Part shown: one piece after another, positions 10,354 to 21,473 of the stretch | Layout of the letters: each line of letters opens with the position of its first letter | Position numbering within the stretch: position 1 is the stretch's first letter | Assembly (NCBI RefSeq): GCF_030269925.1 | Contig: NC_085109.1 | Coordinates: 5,456,001 to 5,520,000, forward strand | Source of the DNA: Bombyx mori | Lineage: Eukaryota; Arthropoda; Insecta; Lepidoptera; Bombycidae | Reading direction: 5' to 3' | Length of the DNA stretch: 64,000 nucleotides | Translations under genes and position numbers: made by a program | Notes under the pieces: generated by a model | Database searches by the model: none | Seen by the model: the letters and a program-made list of their open reading frames with translations, nothing else | Told to the model about the DNA's origin: nothing

Positions 10354-10609
10354 TTTTTTTTCCTACCTATGCTGACAGCCTTGAGAAGCTATTTCAGCTT
10401 CACCCTAGCGTGTGTAGGTGAGCTCACGGGGCTCAAACCGGAGTGTTGCTAACACTGACCCTAGCAAGAGCAGTGCTTCGCAGACTCTACCACCGGATCG
10501 GAAACGCGACCCGCTTAGAAGATCCGGCGAGAGACTCAGTGGGCTGTGTCTATGGGTTAATTTGCTCGTCGAACCCGTCACTTGCAACGAAGGGCTCGAC
10601 GGTGACCGG
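10354..10609 (-). mobile_element. family B (BMC1-like LINE 3' end) copy
   Basis: Poly-T, CCTACCTATGCTGACAGCCT, GAGCTCACGGGGCTCAAACC, CCACCGGATCGGAAACGCGA, then the further region CTCGTCGAACCCGTCACTTG and CGACGGTGACCGG. It is longer than the average copy. The two short frames over it are family sequence, not host genes. Confidence 0.85.
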
Positions 10610-12693
10610 AATGAAAACAAAGAGACACACATCCGAAGACAGTACTATAAACAGTACTAGTCATAAAAATTATATTATATTTTTTTACATAGAATTTTAA
10701 ATACTTCATTTTATGACGTACGAACTGGCTTTTCGTATTAATTCGAGAAACGAATTGTCAAGTTACACTGAAGTTGACGTCATTTCAATTAAGGATGACG
10801 GGCGTAAATATTTGGTATCGAACGCTGAACGCGAAAGACGCCTTTACGTTTTAATAAAACCAGTGATTTTTATTTGATATAAAATAACACATTTTTTAAT
10901 AAATCTATTTATCTAATAGTTGGCGTGTCTGGAAATAGTTTCTAAGTAGTAAAAGAGAAAATTGCATACAATTTAGGAATTTCTGATAGGACATTTGTTT
11001 TTTCAAAGTCTGGTGATTTCGGTCTACATCCCATGTTAACAACTGTATAAGATTTTGAGTCCATCGCTAAAGCAAGCAGGAACTAACAAACACACGAATG
11101 TTTCACTTTTACGGTATAAATTAGGTTAAATAACCGACTCATTGATGCCATTATCTTTAATTACGGATCCAACTTTCTGATAGAAATCTCTGTTTTAATT
11201 CGCAACTTCATGAATCACCAACCTCGCGAGAAAGTCCCTTCATACGTTTGAGTAATAATATTAAAAACTCACCTAACGCAATGCTTTATTTAATGCGTCA
11301 CGCAGCTTCTCCTGCGCCTTACATTAATGACTCAACACGGAATTGTTTATTAGGAGAACGCAGATGACTCTAGTATGGCTTAACGCGAATAATTAACATT
11401 TCCATACCTCATATTGTAGATCACTTTTTATTTATTCAAATTGTTACTTTTATATCGGAATACGTGGTCACTTTTGCTATGTGATTTACACAGCTTAATA
11501 TAAACACGAACTGGCCAAAAATAGAATTCTTCATTTATTCTTAATTTCATTTCATCATATTCTTTAAATAGAACTCGAATTTGGAATTAGGCAATTAATT
11601 AAATATCTATCTCCTTTTAGTTCACTTCTGAATTATTCAATCAAATTTGTCAGAACCTTGTTTATGACTACTTAAATCATTAGATTTAAATAAAACGGTA
11701 TGATAAAATTTTTATGTTCGGTTGGGCGAAGTCGTGATCAGTCTTAAAATAAAATTTAAATCATATTCCTTTAAAAAAAAAAATGTTTTCTTAACGGATT
11801 TTTTTAAATTAAACTTTTAAATTGAGCATCCGAGTAATATTGAAATATTTTTTTAAAGTGATATTCAAATACTAATTATTCTTTGCCTTGAAGCTCAGTA
11901 TCTGAATGAAGCTCATTAATAACATTGTACAGAATTTCGCGCCTAAATAAAACTTACTCATCTCAGTAATTATCAACAAAAACTGCCACTACGCGGTTTT
12001 AATTACGCAAAATTCCGCAAACAACAACGCAACGCGAAAAGCGTACCACTAAACAATAAATCGTGCGCAATTGTGAGCAACAAAGTTATCGAGCAATTAT
12101 AACGTTCATATGTTGTTCCGACATGCATACATTGAAAAATATGAACCCTCTAATTATAAAGTTATTGATTTTGAAACGTAGCTAATAAATCAAACAATGC
12201 ACAAAGTTTAAGTATTACGATAAGTTGCATGTATTTAAGGAAAAGATAAGAAAAGAAGGAAAAAAACGCACCTTAACTTTATACGTTAATCATTTGTTGT
12301 TTTATAACTGACTTGTTGTTACTTGTAATTATATTGACGTTTCTTCTTCTTTTTTTTTTGAGATGACATGACATAATTTATTAGACATTCATATTAATAT
12401 TTCAACAATTATTACTGTTTTACTTGTTAAATTTGAATCTCAAAGTATGTTTTCATTAGGTATTCTCTTTTTTTTATTGTATTCCATCTTCAAGCCGATG
12501 AATTGCCAAGGTTATGTACGCCATTATTGTCACATGCATCAGGCCATGAATTAAATAATTTATGTTATTTTCAATGTTAAATGTTTTTGATGTGGCAGTA
12601 CTTTTTTAAATAATAAATAATAATATAATATTTAAGTCGTAATATTTAAGCCTTAATAAATAAAGTATTTAAGTCGAAACTTTAATATTTTTG
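10610..12693. other. intergenic, nothing recognised
   Basis: About 2 kb of AT-rich unique-looking sequence without long ORFs, splice-supported exons, tRNA-like boxes or repeats shared with the window. Confidence 0.4.
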
Positions 12694-12938
12694 CTTTTTT
12701 TTTATTGCTTAGATGTGTGGACGAGCTCACAGCCCACCTGGTGTTAAGTGGTTACTGGAGCCCATAGACATCTACAACGTAAATGCGCCACACACCTTGA
12801 GATATAGTTTTAAGGTATCAGTATTGTCACAACGGCTGCCCCACCCTTCAAACCGAAACGCATTACTGCTTCACGGCAGAAATAGGCGGGGCGGTGGTAC
12901 CTACCCGTGCGGACTCACAAGAGGTCCTACCACCAGTA
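12694..12938 (-). mobile_element. SINE Bm1, headless copy
   Basis: TTTTTTTATTGCTTAGATG, CACAGCCCACCTGGTGTTAA, ACGCATTACTGCTTCACGGC, AGAAATAGGCGGGGCGGTGG and CTACCACCAGT. The 117-codon plus-strand frame here is a shadow of the SINE. Confidence 0.95.
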
Positions 12939-13673
12939 GTGGCTTAGTAATTTTAACGTCTACTCTAGTTTCATTGCAAAGAAAACATACGGTAATTCCG
13001 TATAAGCTTTTCACAATTATCTGTCTATCGCTTAAAGAAAATCGTACTTTAAAATATTCATCTTAAAGTTCTCCATTGTTATGTTAAAGTTCTCTAACAT
13101 CGAATTAATTTGTTTTGTTTGTACGATCCATAAAATAGATTTGAATTATTGCGCATCTATATATTACTAATAAATACCATTCGAAAACACAATATCCTTA
13201 AACTTATTTCAAAAAAAAAAATCAAACACAAAGAACATAAAAACTTATGATCGAACAAAAAAACCGTTGAGCACATTCGAATGAAAATTATTATCGCTGC
13301 ATTGTTCGTCGCGTGCGTATCTATTCGTGATTTTACAACAACGATTTATGTTTATCATTCTATTTGACATGTTTAACAATGATTTATCTCTGTCCCTTTC
13401 CGACATCAAAAGTTATCCGTTCGAAAGAATATGACGGAACGCGTTTGTTGGCTTGTCATCAAACGTTTAAAGGAATTTTAAACATTAGCTGAATCATTGT
13501 AATACAATTATAGAACGGTGGTCGTATGAATATTTAATGTAAAAATTAAAATTTTAATGAAAATTCCACGAACATAGTTTAAGTATGTATGTAATTTAAT
13601 TATCATAGCCACATCTTTCGACAGTTTCAGCGCATACAATAATATATATTTATCACTTTAATACACTAGTTTA
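12939..13673. other. intergenic, nothing recognised
   Basis: AT-rich with no gene or repeat signature. Confidence 0.4.
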
Positions 13674-13889
13674 TCACTACATAGTATAAAACAAAATCGC
13701 TTTCTCTGTCCCTATATATCCCTATGTATGCTTAAATCTTTAAAACTACGCAACGGATTCTGATGCGGTTTTTTTTAATAGATAGAGTGATTAAAGAGGA
13801 AGGTTTATGTGTATAATAACATCCATTAAATAGTGGAGAAATCAATAATAAATTACAGTTTCCGAAGCGAAACGATGGCGGGTCGCTAG
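13674..13889 (+). mobile_element. Helitron-like nonautonomous element, family 5
   Basis: Begins TCACTACATAGTATAAAACA after an A and ends GGCGGGTCGCTAG before a T. The interior has AAACTACGCAACGGATTCTG. Its 3' end resembles families 1 and 4 (GGGTC[A/G]..CTAG). Single copy in the window, no ORF. Confidence 0.6.
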
Positions 13890-14470
13890 TAATATATAAA
13901 TAGAATCAAATTCGAAATACTAATCAAATAATCTACTTAATGGTTAGTATGCAAATTTCATATATTGTTTGTTGGTTAAAAGATCGATTTACAATCTAAA
14001 ACTAAAACAATTTAAACAAATTCAATCCGGGCGCACGAGCTTCGTCCAAATTATAATACAGAAATGAACGAGTGAGCAGAAATACCGTAACTGTTTATGT
14101 CTCGCGTTCCCACAGGAAAGGCATGCGCTTGCGCATCAAACAGGGCCGTGAAAGGAGTCTCCAATAGAAATAAATAATAAAAAATTTAATCTCAAATTTT
14201 TACGATATCGAAAAACTGGCTGATGAACTGAATCCCAAAAAAAAAAAACAAGGAAAGTCAACCAATATCAGTGCATTTATTGCGTCGAAACAAAACTACT
14301 TAAGTTTTGTGTGTTAAATTCTCATTTATTTTTTAGTTTTGTGTTCGATCATCAGCCAATAGACAGTCACTTTCATTAGAAAATGAGAATGTCAGAAAAA
14401 TAATTGATAATATTAGAAGATTTTCGTATTTATATCTACGGTTTCGATGTATATTATTATTATTATTAAA
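13890..14470. other. intergenic, nothing recognised
   Basis: AT-rich, with a small GC patch near 14025-14045 and an (ATT)n run near 14452-14468 at the edge of the following SINE fragment. Confidence 0.4.
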
Positions 14471-14572
14471 GGGGATGGCGTATTTACGTTGTAGATGTCT
14501 ATGGGCTCCAGTAACCAGGTGGGCTGTGAGCTCGTCCACCAATCTAAGCAATAAAAAAAAATTAAAAAAAAA
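14471..14572 (+). mobile_element. SINE Bm1, 3' fragment with internal deletion
   Basis: TATTTACGTTGTAGATGTCT, ATGGGCTCCAGTAACCAGGT, GGGCTGTGAGCTCGTCCACC and a poly-A tail. The usual CACTTAACACC between GTAAC and CAGGTGGG is missing, consistent with deletion between short CCA repeats. Confidence 0.85.
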
Positions 14573-14777
14573 TTTGTAAGTCGACTCCTTTCCGTTCGCT
14601 GTTCTACAGAGTATCAGACTGCGGTCTGATATATTGGAGTTCGACCGTAGCCTCCGGCGTCGAGCTTCAGCCTTTACGATATTCCTTCATACATCCACGT
14701 CTATCGCAGCATAATGCACCGGGCTTAATATGTATGTGATTAACTTTATGAAAGCTTTTGTTTTGTAACCAAAGCAC

Positions 14778-14894
14778 TTTTTTTTATTGCCCTTGTAGAC
14801 AGACGAGCATACGGCCCCCCTAATGGTGAGTGGTTACCGTCGCCCATGGACTTCGGCTATGCCAGGGGCAGAGCCAAGCCGCTGCCTACCTACT
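14778..14894 (-). mobile_element. LINE-A 3' UTR copy
   Basis: Reverse of the 3' end of the LINE at 61962-62397: poly-T, TTATTGCCCTTGTAGACAGA, GTGAGTGGTTACCGTCGCCC and GGCAGAGCCAAGCCGCTGCC. It is heavily 5'-truncated and retains no coding sequence beyond the extreme C-terminus. Confidence 0.8.
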
Positions 14895-15844
14895 TTGGCG
14901 ACCAAAAAAAAAATTAACTAACAAATAAATTATTATTGAATTGCATCATTAAAAAAAAAAAGAATATGGTTTCAATATTTAAGATTAATAAAAATTAATT
15001 ACCCAATTAATACACACCTTAAATTTGGCTATTATACGAATGGGATTTCAAAGTCTAATACTGTGTTGGTTTTGTGAAATGTTCCTTCAAATATGCATTA
15101 CGTACAACTAAAACCCTTTTTAACAAAAACGCCGCCAGCTAGGGCGGGTCCACATGTATATACGTATGAGCCACATAAAGCTTATGTGAAAGCTGCTACT
15201 GGCTTACGCGCATCCAATCTTATTTGTGGGTGGATTGTGTTTATTGAATATGTTTTTCTTAAATGGAATTTCTACGTTTACAGAAATGCGCTTTAAAAAT
15301 ATATAATTGCAAGAAGCAAATTTGTTTAATATATTATACAATATTTTGTTTATGTTCAATAGATTCGTTGTTATTTTTTCTTTTGTTTCAATAACATTGT
15401 CATAGAGCTTCTATGTGTAAATGCTTTTTTAACAATTGTAGTTATTTTTATTATTGGTAATTTTTGGTATTTTGTCTGAAGATAAAGAAATAAATTAAAT
15501 CATTACTATGGTAATTTTTTTTTGTAAATATAAACCTTAAGCTTTAGTTTGTCGGGTAACAAACAACTTGTGATGATTTTGTGTCTTAGTGTTTAGTTAG
15601 TTATTTTTCTTTGATTTATTGAATTACAACTAATAACACTGGAGTCTGAAGAAACAGATGGTAATTTTATAATATTATATTTGTATTTTAGTATTCAACT
15701 TTAATGTTCTTTATAACCGTATGTTTCAGACATAAAAGTTCGTTCAATTTGGATTCACAGTAACCACTATCATAATAATATATACTATTATATTATATAT
15801 TACTATATGTAATGTTTACTGTATGCACTAGGTTTGTGTTCCTA
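14895..15844. other. intergenic, nothing recognised
   Basis: AT-rich. A 67-codon frame at 15093-15296 has no recognisable motif and I do not call it a gene. Confidence 0.35.
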
Positions 15845-15985
15845 ATTCTTCTTTCCTTTTGCGGGCCTACTGGAAGAGATTTCAGCATGAAATAAGTAGT
15901 GCCCTTGTACTCTGTATCCTTATTGACGTGTCTTTTCTAACAGCTGTGTGTACAAAATATATTAAATAAAAATAAAAATAAATAA
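15845..15985 (+). mobile_element. LINE 3' UTR remnant with (AAATA)n tail
   Basis: CTACTGGAAGAGATTTCAGC, then AAATAAGTAGTGCCCTTGTA, then TACAAAATATATTAAATAAA running into A-rich short repeats. The layout matches CR1/jockey LINE 3' ends seen at 24700 and 54370. Diverged. Confidence 0.55.
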
Positions 15986-16786
15986 AATATACATAAAAAT
16001 ATAAATTTTACCATTTCGATTATAAGTTTTGAATTTGCTCAACATTGTTGATTATTGCAGATAGCCCCAGACAAACAAAATTAAGTTTACTCTGTATAAT
16101 AAAATCTGATAATTCAGAAATGTTTTTGATTTCCGGTTTAATGTGATCAAGCAATAAAAGATAACAAAGATACCTCGTGCACACCTTAACTGATTCGATC
16201 TAAAAAGGAAGTTGAAATGTATTAAAAAAAAAATTATAATCCGGCTACCGTGCACCAATCAGGGAGGACTCCGCCTTCGCGTAACACGGCGGCGAATTGT
16301 CGAGTGGCGTTAAAAAAAAAACTGTTATTCAATATATTTTTTTCATTTACAAACAGAACGTGAGCGATCCGCGTGGGTGGGACTTTCTAGAGCCCGCGGC
16401 GTTTTTCTCGTGGGATGCAAACCGACCTTTATGTAAGCGATCGGATCTTAAACAAGGAATTTTATTATCATGATTTTTAAGCAGGTAGGTGAGAAGATTA
16501 GGCCTGTTAAACTACGTTGTATCATGATAGTTATTTAAATCGAATAAAATTATTGTTCCTTTTTGATTATTTTCTAAACTGAAAACATTCTATTCGTGGC
16601 TTTGTTTATACATTCATTGCACTTTTTGTTAGCAATTGCGAAACTGACTTATTGTTAACACTTCAGGGAACAATAAGAACAAGCAAACAATTGGCGTGCA
16701 ATTAGTTTGTACAAACGAGCCCATTACAATATTTTAGGATAACAAAAATACAGTATATTTCACTAATATGGTAGTAGTAATTCTTT
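15986..16786. other. intergenic, nothing recognised
   Basis: AT-rich, with a small GC-rich patch at about 16258-16310 (GGAGGACTCCGCCTTCGCGT) of unknown nature. Confidence 0.35.
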
Positions 16787-17036
16787 ACTGCTGGTAGGAC
16801 CTCTTGTGAGTCCGCACGGGTAGGTACCACCACCCAACCTATTTCTGCCGTGAAGCAGTAATGCGTTTCGGTTTGAAGGGTGGGGCAGCCGTTGTAACTA
16901 TACTTGAGACCTTAGAACTTATATCTCAAGGTGGGTGGCGCATTTATGTCGTAGATGTCTATGAGCTCCAGTAACCTCTTAACACCAGGTGGGCTGTGAG
17001 CTCGTCCACTCATCTAAGCAATAAATAAAAAAAAAA
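16787..17036 (+). mobile_element. SINE Bm1, headless copy
   Basis: Starts ACTGCTGGTAGGACCTCTTG and contains AAGCAGTAATGCGTTTCGGT, TTTGAAGGGTGGGGCAGCCG and CTCAAGGTGGGTGGCGCATT. It ends CTAAGCAATAAATAAAA. A complete example of the ~245-bp headless form. Confidence 0.95.
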
Positions 17037-17637
17037 GACTTTGATTGAGAAATATATGTCGACACAACAGATTTGCTCTATAGATCTAACCGCGACATTT
17101 GTTTTGATTGGCAATAATCCTATCGAGTAATAGATATAAATTGTAACAAATTATATTAACGCTAATCATAGCGAGGGCAAACATCTATCAAACACACAAA
17201 GTGGACGGACAAAGAAACCATTACTGACGCTCGAAAAACAAAACAAAAAAAATACATTCAGGTAAACGCGTCATCTGTGGCGCTTGACCGCGGCCGGCGG
17301 ATATTTGCCCAACGATCGGATAGCCGTCGGATATTTTACAAACGGACAAACACCAAATAGCGCCAGTGTGAAATGCCCTCTTCAAACAAATCACACTCAA
17401 TGGGATCGGAATAAGGATCTGTTAATGAATGCGTGATGACTTATGAATAGACGTTGAGGTTGTTTAGTAAAAGATAAATTTGCTACGAAAACAAAATTGT
17501 AACACTCATTAATATTAGGTTTTTTTTTTTAAATCCGCTTATAAGCGAATCATAGATCCGGTTAAATAACAACCTAAATTCGAAATTAAGTACAAGAAAT
17601 TCGTTTCGGATTAAGAATGAAAAAAATAATGATATTC
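17037..17637. other. intergenic, nothing recognised
   Basis: AT-rich with a GC patch at 17275-17345 (GACCGCGGCCGGCGGATATT). No gene signature. Confidence 0.35.
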
Positions 17638-17887
17638 ACTTGAAAAACAGTTTTAATTTGAAATGAAAAGTTACCTGATTCATATAACATAATTGTATTT
17701 GTATGGTATAGACAAGTTCCTTTAGTATGATTCGCTAAAATACCACAGATTATTTTTATAATAACAAACTTGAAAAACTGTATATATTTAAAATGAAAAA
17801 CTAGTTAAAATATAACTACATACAACATAATTGTATTTGTATGATATAGAGAAGTTTCTTTTGTACGATTTGCTAAAATATCACAGA
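17638..17887. repeat. diverged tandem duplication, ~130-bp unit x2
   Basis: Unit 1 (from about 17638) and unit 2 (from about 17769) both contain CTTGAAAAAC, then CATAATTGTATTTGTATG, then GCTAAAATA[C/T]CACAGA. The right unit ends exactly where a Helitron-like element is inserted. The 63-codon frame at 17831-18022 spans this junction and is not a gene. Confidence 0.7.
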
Positions 17888-18177
17888 CTAGCTGACCCGG
17901 CTGACTTCGTAGTGCCTCAATCGATAAACAAAAGACCTAAACTATTGTATAAAATAAACTTAAAACAAACAAAAGGAATCCGTCCGACGGGGGACACATC
18001 AAAGGAAAAACACAATTGTTAATTTTATTTAATTCCGAGCATTCTCATGTTTATCTACCTTCCAAACCTTCTCTGGACTTCCACAAGTAATTTAAGACCA
18101 AAATTAGCCAAATCGGTCCAGCCGTTCTCGAGTTTTAGCGAGACTAACGAACGGCAATTCATTTTTATATATAGAGA
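17888..18177 (-). mobile_element. Helitron-like nonautonomous element, family 1
   Basis: Plus-strand left end A|CTAGCTGACCCGG, right end TATATAGAGA|T. On the minus strand this reads TC...CTAG between A and T. The interior has CCGACGGGGGACACATCAAA and CCAAATCGGTCCAGCCGTTC. Four copies lie in the window, and this one has both termini intact. Confidence 0.75.
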
Positions 18178-18515
18178 TTAGTTATATAATAACAATCGGT
18201 AGAACAATGTATAGAATATTAATAGTTAGATTAATAGTTAGGCACTTAGGGCGTCGATGATAAAATTTCCCATCAGATTTACATTTTATCTTATATCGGC
18301 GGTTGTTATTTGATCAATCGTTACTTAGCGAGTGGTCGGTCGCTAAGTATTTTGACGAGCCGCTGCATCGATGGCGGTGAATAATTTACTCAATATTAGT
18401 GTTGATGTGAAATGATTATTTTAAAATTATCACATGACAATTTACAGACAAACTGTACATATGTATTTGTTGTTCACTTACAAGTTTACACCATATTACG
18501 AGTATATGGATTCGT
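18178..18515. other. intergenic, nothing recognised
   Basis: AT-rich. No gene or repeat shared with the rest of the window. Confidence 0.4.
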
Positions 18516-18760
18516 CTTTTTTTTATTGCCTAGATGGGTGGACGAGCTCACAGCCCACCTGGTGCTAAGTGATTACTGGAGCCCATAGACATAAGGTAGA
18601 CCTTAGAACTTATATCTCAAGGTGGGTGGCGCATTTACGTTGTAGATGTCTAACGGCTGCCCCACCCTTCAAACCGAAGCGCATTATAGCTTCACGGCAG
18701 AAATAGGCAGGGTGGTGGTACCTACTCGTGCGGACTCACAAAAAGTCCTACCACAAGTAA
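18516..18760 (-). mobile_element. SINE Bm1 with internal inversion
   Basis: The outer parts are in minus orientation (GACGAGCTCACAGCCCACCT on the left, GCTGCCCCACCCTTCAAACC on the right). The core at 18598-18651 (AGACCTTAGAACTTATATCT ... GTTGTAGATGTCT) is in plus orientation. The inverted block is bounded by AGAC and GTCT, and about a dozen bases are missing at its right junction. Confidence 0.92.
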
Positions 18761-18888
18761 AGTAGAAAAGAACAAAATATTCTTTAGATGAAACGATTAT
18801 AATTTTATAAACACCTATTGATTGTGACATAATCAACTACTTCACAATTTATTTACAAAAAAATTGCGTATTGCATACTGACTTATTT

Positions 18889-19036
18889 TGTTTTATTGCT
18901 TGAACAGGTGAGCAAACTCACGGCCCGCATGGCGTTAAGTGGTTACCGGGGTCCATAGACATCACTTGAGAGTTGAGTTTTAGTTCCTAGTTCCAGTGGT
19001 AGCTACCGGTACGCCCCCATTTGCCCTGCCACCAAT
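18889..19036 (-). mobile_element. SINE Bm1, diverged fragment
   Basis: TTTTATTGCTTGAACAGGTG, GGCGTTAAGTGGTTACCGGG and GTCCATAGACATCACTTGAG, then a degraded end with CCTGCCACCAATA. It lies back to back with a better preserved copy in the opposite orientation. Confidence 0.7.
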
Positions 19037-19062
19037 AAAATAAGCAATATCTAAACGCAATT

Positions 19063-19310
19063 CACTGGTGGTAGGACCTCTTGCGAGTCCGCGCGGGTAG
19101 GTACCACCACCCTGCCTATTTCTGCCGTGAAGCAGTAATGCGTTTCGGTTTGAAGGGCGGGGCAGCCTTCGTAACTATACTTGAGACCTTAGAACTGATA
19201 TCTCAAGGTGGGTGGCGCATTTACGTCGTAGATGTCTATGGGCTTCAGTAACCACTTAGCACAAGGTGGGTTGTGAGTTCGTCAAACCATAAAAGCAATA
19301 AATAAAAAAA
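19063..19310 (+). mobile_element. SINE Bm1, headless copy
   Basis: Starts CACTGGTGGTAGGACCTCTT, contains TATTTCTGCCGTGAAGCAGT and GTCGTAGATGTCTATGGGCT, and ends AAAGCAATAAATAAAAAAA. Confidence 0.95.
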
Positions 19311-20130
19311 CGCAATAAGGACACGAACAATTGGAAAATGAAATTAAAATGTAAACAGATTCACAAATTTCACAAAATTAAGGCAAATTAATGTAGCTTG
19401 GCTCTCGTATTTTATCTTTAGTGAAACAAATCCTGAAATACAATTGGCCTTTATCAGCGGCGGCACATCAAAGCAACGTGTATATTATTTTTAAACAAAG
19501 CGAACGTTTTGTGCAAATAATATAGAACATCAATACGTTTGTTCCTTATCTACACAATAAAAGTGTAAAAGAAAGTACTTAAATGCACCTCAGAGATGTA
19601 ATTGCTGATAGCCGAGTTAGAGACCTTGGGTTTTAAGGTTGTTTTTTTTGAACTGAAAACTTCTTTAGAATCGTTGTGATTTCAAACCGGATGCAACGGA
19701 AAAAACGACAGGTAAGAGACACAAATACAAAAATTTGTAGGATGAAGCCAGCAAAGAATGAGACAGAAATATACATACTATTTAATACAGCGCCATCTGT
19801 GAGATTTTTTAATACTAACGTGTGTATGAAAGCTCTTGTAGTGAATTTTAATTTAGGATTATACGTGAAATTAAAATATCAATTCACAGAGGGCGCTAAC
19901 TTACAATTATTTACTAATGACAAAATTTTACATATACTTAAGACGTTTAGAATAATTGAATTTTAATTTTGGAAGGTTTCACTTCTACCACGTGTGAATT
20001 GCAAACATTTTATTTTTTTAAACTGACGTATATCCATGATTAACAAAAAAAACCTAGATGCAGTATAGACTGCCCGATTTTCAACATCTTTTTTTTTTAT
20101 TAAAGATTGTATTAGAAATTTATGTCGTCT
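19311..20130. other. intergenic, no gene called
   Basis: AT-rich. A 96-codon plus frame at 19676-19966 shows no domain and begins without a convincing context. It could be a degraded element or chance. Confidence 0.35.
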
Positions 20131-20303
20131 GTGTGTTTAGTGCGAGTTTTTTAACTTCTCGATCGAGTAAAAGTTAACGCAAATTTGTATGGAGTCGAAA
20201 CAGCGCCCCTAGCGGCAAACGTAGTGAATTTGTTCCAACTCCATTCAGATTTGAGTTAGCCTTTACGCGGTTGAGAAGTTAAAAAAACTCTCACTATGCA
20301 CAC
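20131..20303. mobile_element. MITE, 173-bp palindromic family, copy 1
   Basis: The left end GTGTGTTTAGTGCGAGTTTT pairs with the right end AAAAACTCTCACTATGCACAC. The centre CAGCGCCCCTAGCGGCAAAC is shared with the copy at 39204-39376, which has the same length. The inverted arms here are less well matched than in the second copy. No ORF. Confidence 0.8.
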
Positions 20304-20587
20304 TGAACACATATTTTTAATTAAGATTAACGAATCATTACTAAAAAAAAATTGTGACATCTTTTTACTGCACCAGAGTAGTAAAGTTAGTAATAGTACC
20401 TACCCCTATCTTAATTTCCTACACAAACTAACACATGTGTTATGCTCAAGCTAATTGCATTACTGACTACAGATATTCAGTATCCAATTAAAGTTAGGTG
20501 GCGTCTGAGCTTATCCGTAAATATCATAAAATAAAAGAATAAAATTATTTCTGTCGCGAGGCTCTCACTCCGAATTCACGGACGTTT

Positions 20588-20692
20588 TGTTTTATTTTTA
20601 GGCAGACGAGCATACCACCCACCTGATGGTAAGTGTTAACGTCGCTCATCAACGTCAGCAATGCCAGACTCACAGCCAAGTAGCTGCCTATC
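20588..20692 (-). mobile_element. LINE-A 3' UTR copy, diverged
   Basis: GGCAGACGAGCATACCACCC, ACCTGATGGTAAGTG and GCAATGCCAGACTCACAGCC match the reversed LINE-A tail. It is 5'-truncated. Confidence 0.65.
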
Positions 20693-20736
20693 ATAAGTCG
20701 TTGTCGTTGCAGTTGTCTGCGGACGCTGATGCTAAC

Positions 20737-20783
20737 TTAATACTAAGCGGGACCAGATATGCTCATTCCCCGCTTAGTATTAA
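20737..20783. repeat. perfect 15-bp stem-loop
   Basis: TTAATACTAAGCGGG (20737-20751) is followed, after a 17-base loop, by its exact reverse complement at 20769-20783. It is not part of a repeat recognised elsewhere in the window. Confidence 0.8.
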
Positions 20784-21227
20784 TCTATATTCTATTGCAT
20801 TTATTCAAAAATTGAACACAAATCGTTTGAGTAAAAGTAAAAATGTCGAATGTCTAAACGTTATTTAGGATCCTTGACGACGTCCTCCCGGGAATTCGTG
20901 AAGGCGTATTTGTTAACATTTAACACGTTTAAGAATTCGTTTATCTATTGTAGTCCTAGATTACCATCAGATAAGCCGAAGCCTTTGTGTTTTATCTCGT
21001 TCAAACACATGTTTCCTGTCCTATTGCATCAGTGTGCTTTGTTACTAAAATTATATGTTAAGTTATGTACATAAGACACGTTTTTTTTTGGGATTTACGA
21101 TGCTATTTTTATTGGGAAGTGTGTATTTTTAGATATTTCTTTTTTTGACCTATGGTTGATGACCTATTAGCACCTAAGTACGACCGCCATGCTGTTACCG
21201 TACCGAACATGATATGAAAGGACTGAG
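20784..21227. other. intergenic, nothing recognised
   Basis: AT-rich. A 74-codon frame at 20850-21074 has no recognisable motif. Confidence 0.35.
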
Positions 21228-21473
21228 TTTTTTTTTTTATTGCTTTGATGGATGGACGAGCTCACAGCCCACCTGGTGTTAAGTGGTTACTGGAGCCCAT
21301 AGACATCTATAACGTAAGTGCGCCACCCACCTCGAGATATCAGTTCTAAGATCTCAGTATAGTTACAACGGCTACCCCACCCTTCGAACCGAAACGCATT
21401 ACTGCTTCACGGCGGAAATAGGCGGGGTGGTGGTACCTACCCGTGCGGACTCCCAAGGGGTCCTACCACCAGT
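21228..21473 (-). mobile_element. SINE Bm1, headless copy
   Basis: Poly-T, then GGACGAGCTCACAGCCCACC, TGGTGTTAAGTGGTTACTGG, GCATTACTGCTTCACGGCGG and CCTACCACCAGT. Confidence 0.95.

Noticed and set aside
12713..13066. 117-codon plus-strand open frame
   Set aside because: Its first two thirds are a Bm1 SINE read in reverse; the rest is AT-rich flank. Not a gene.
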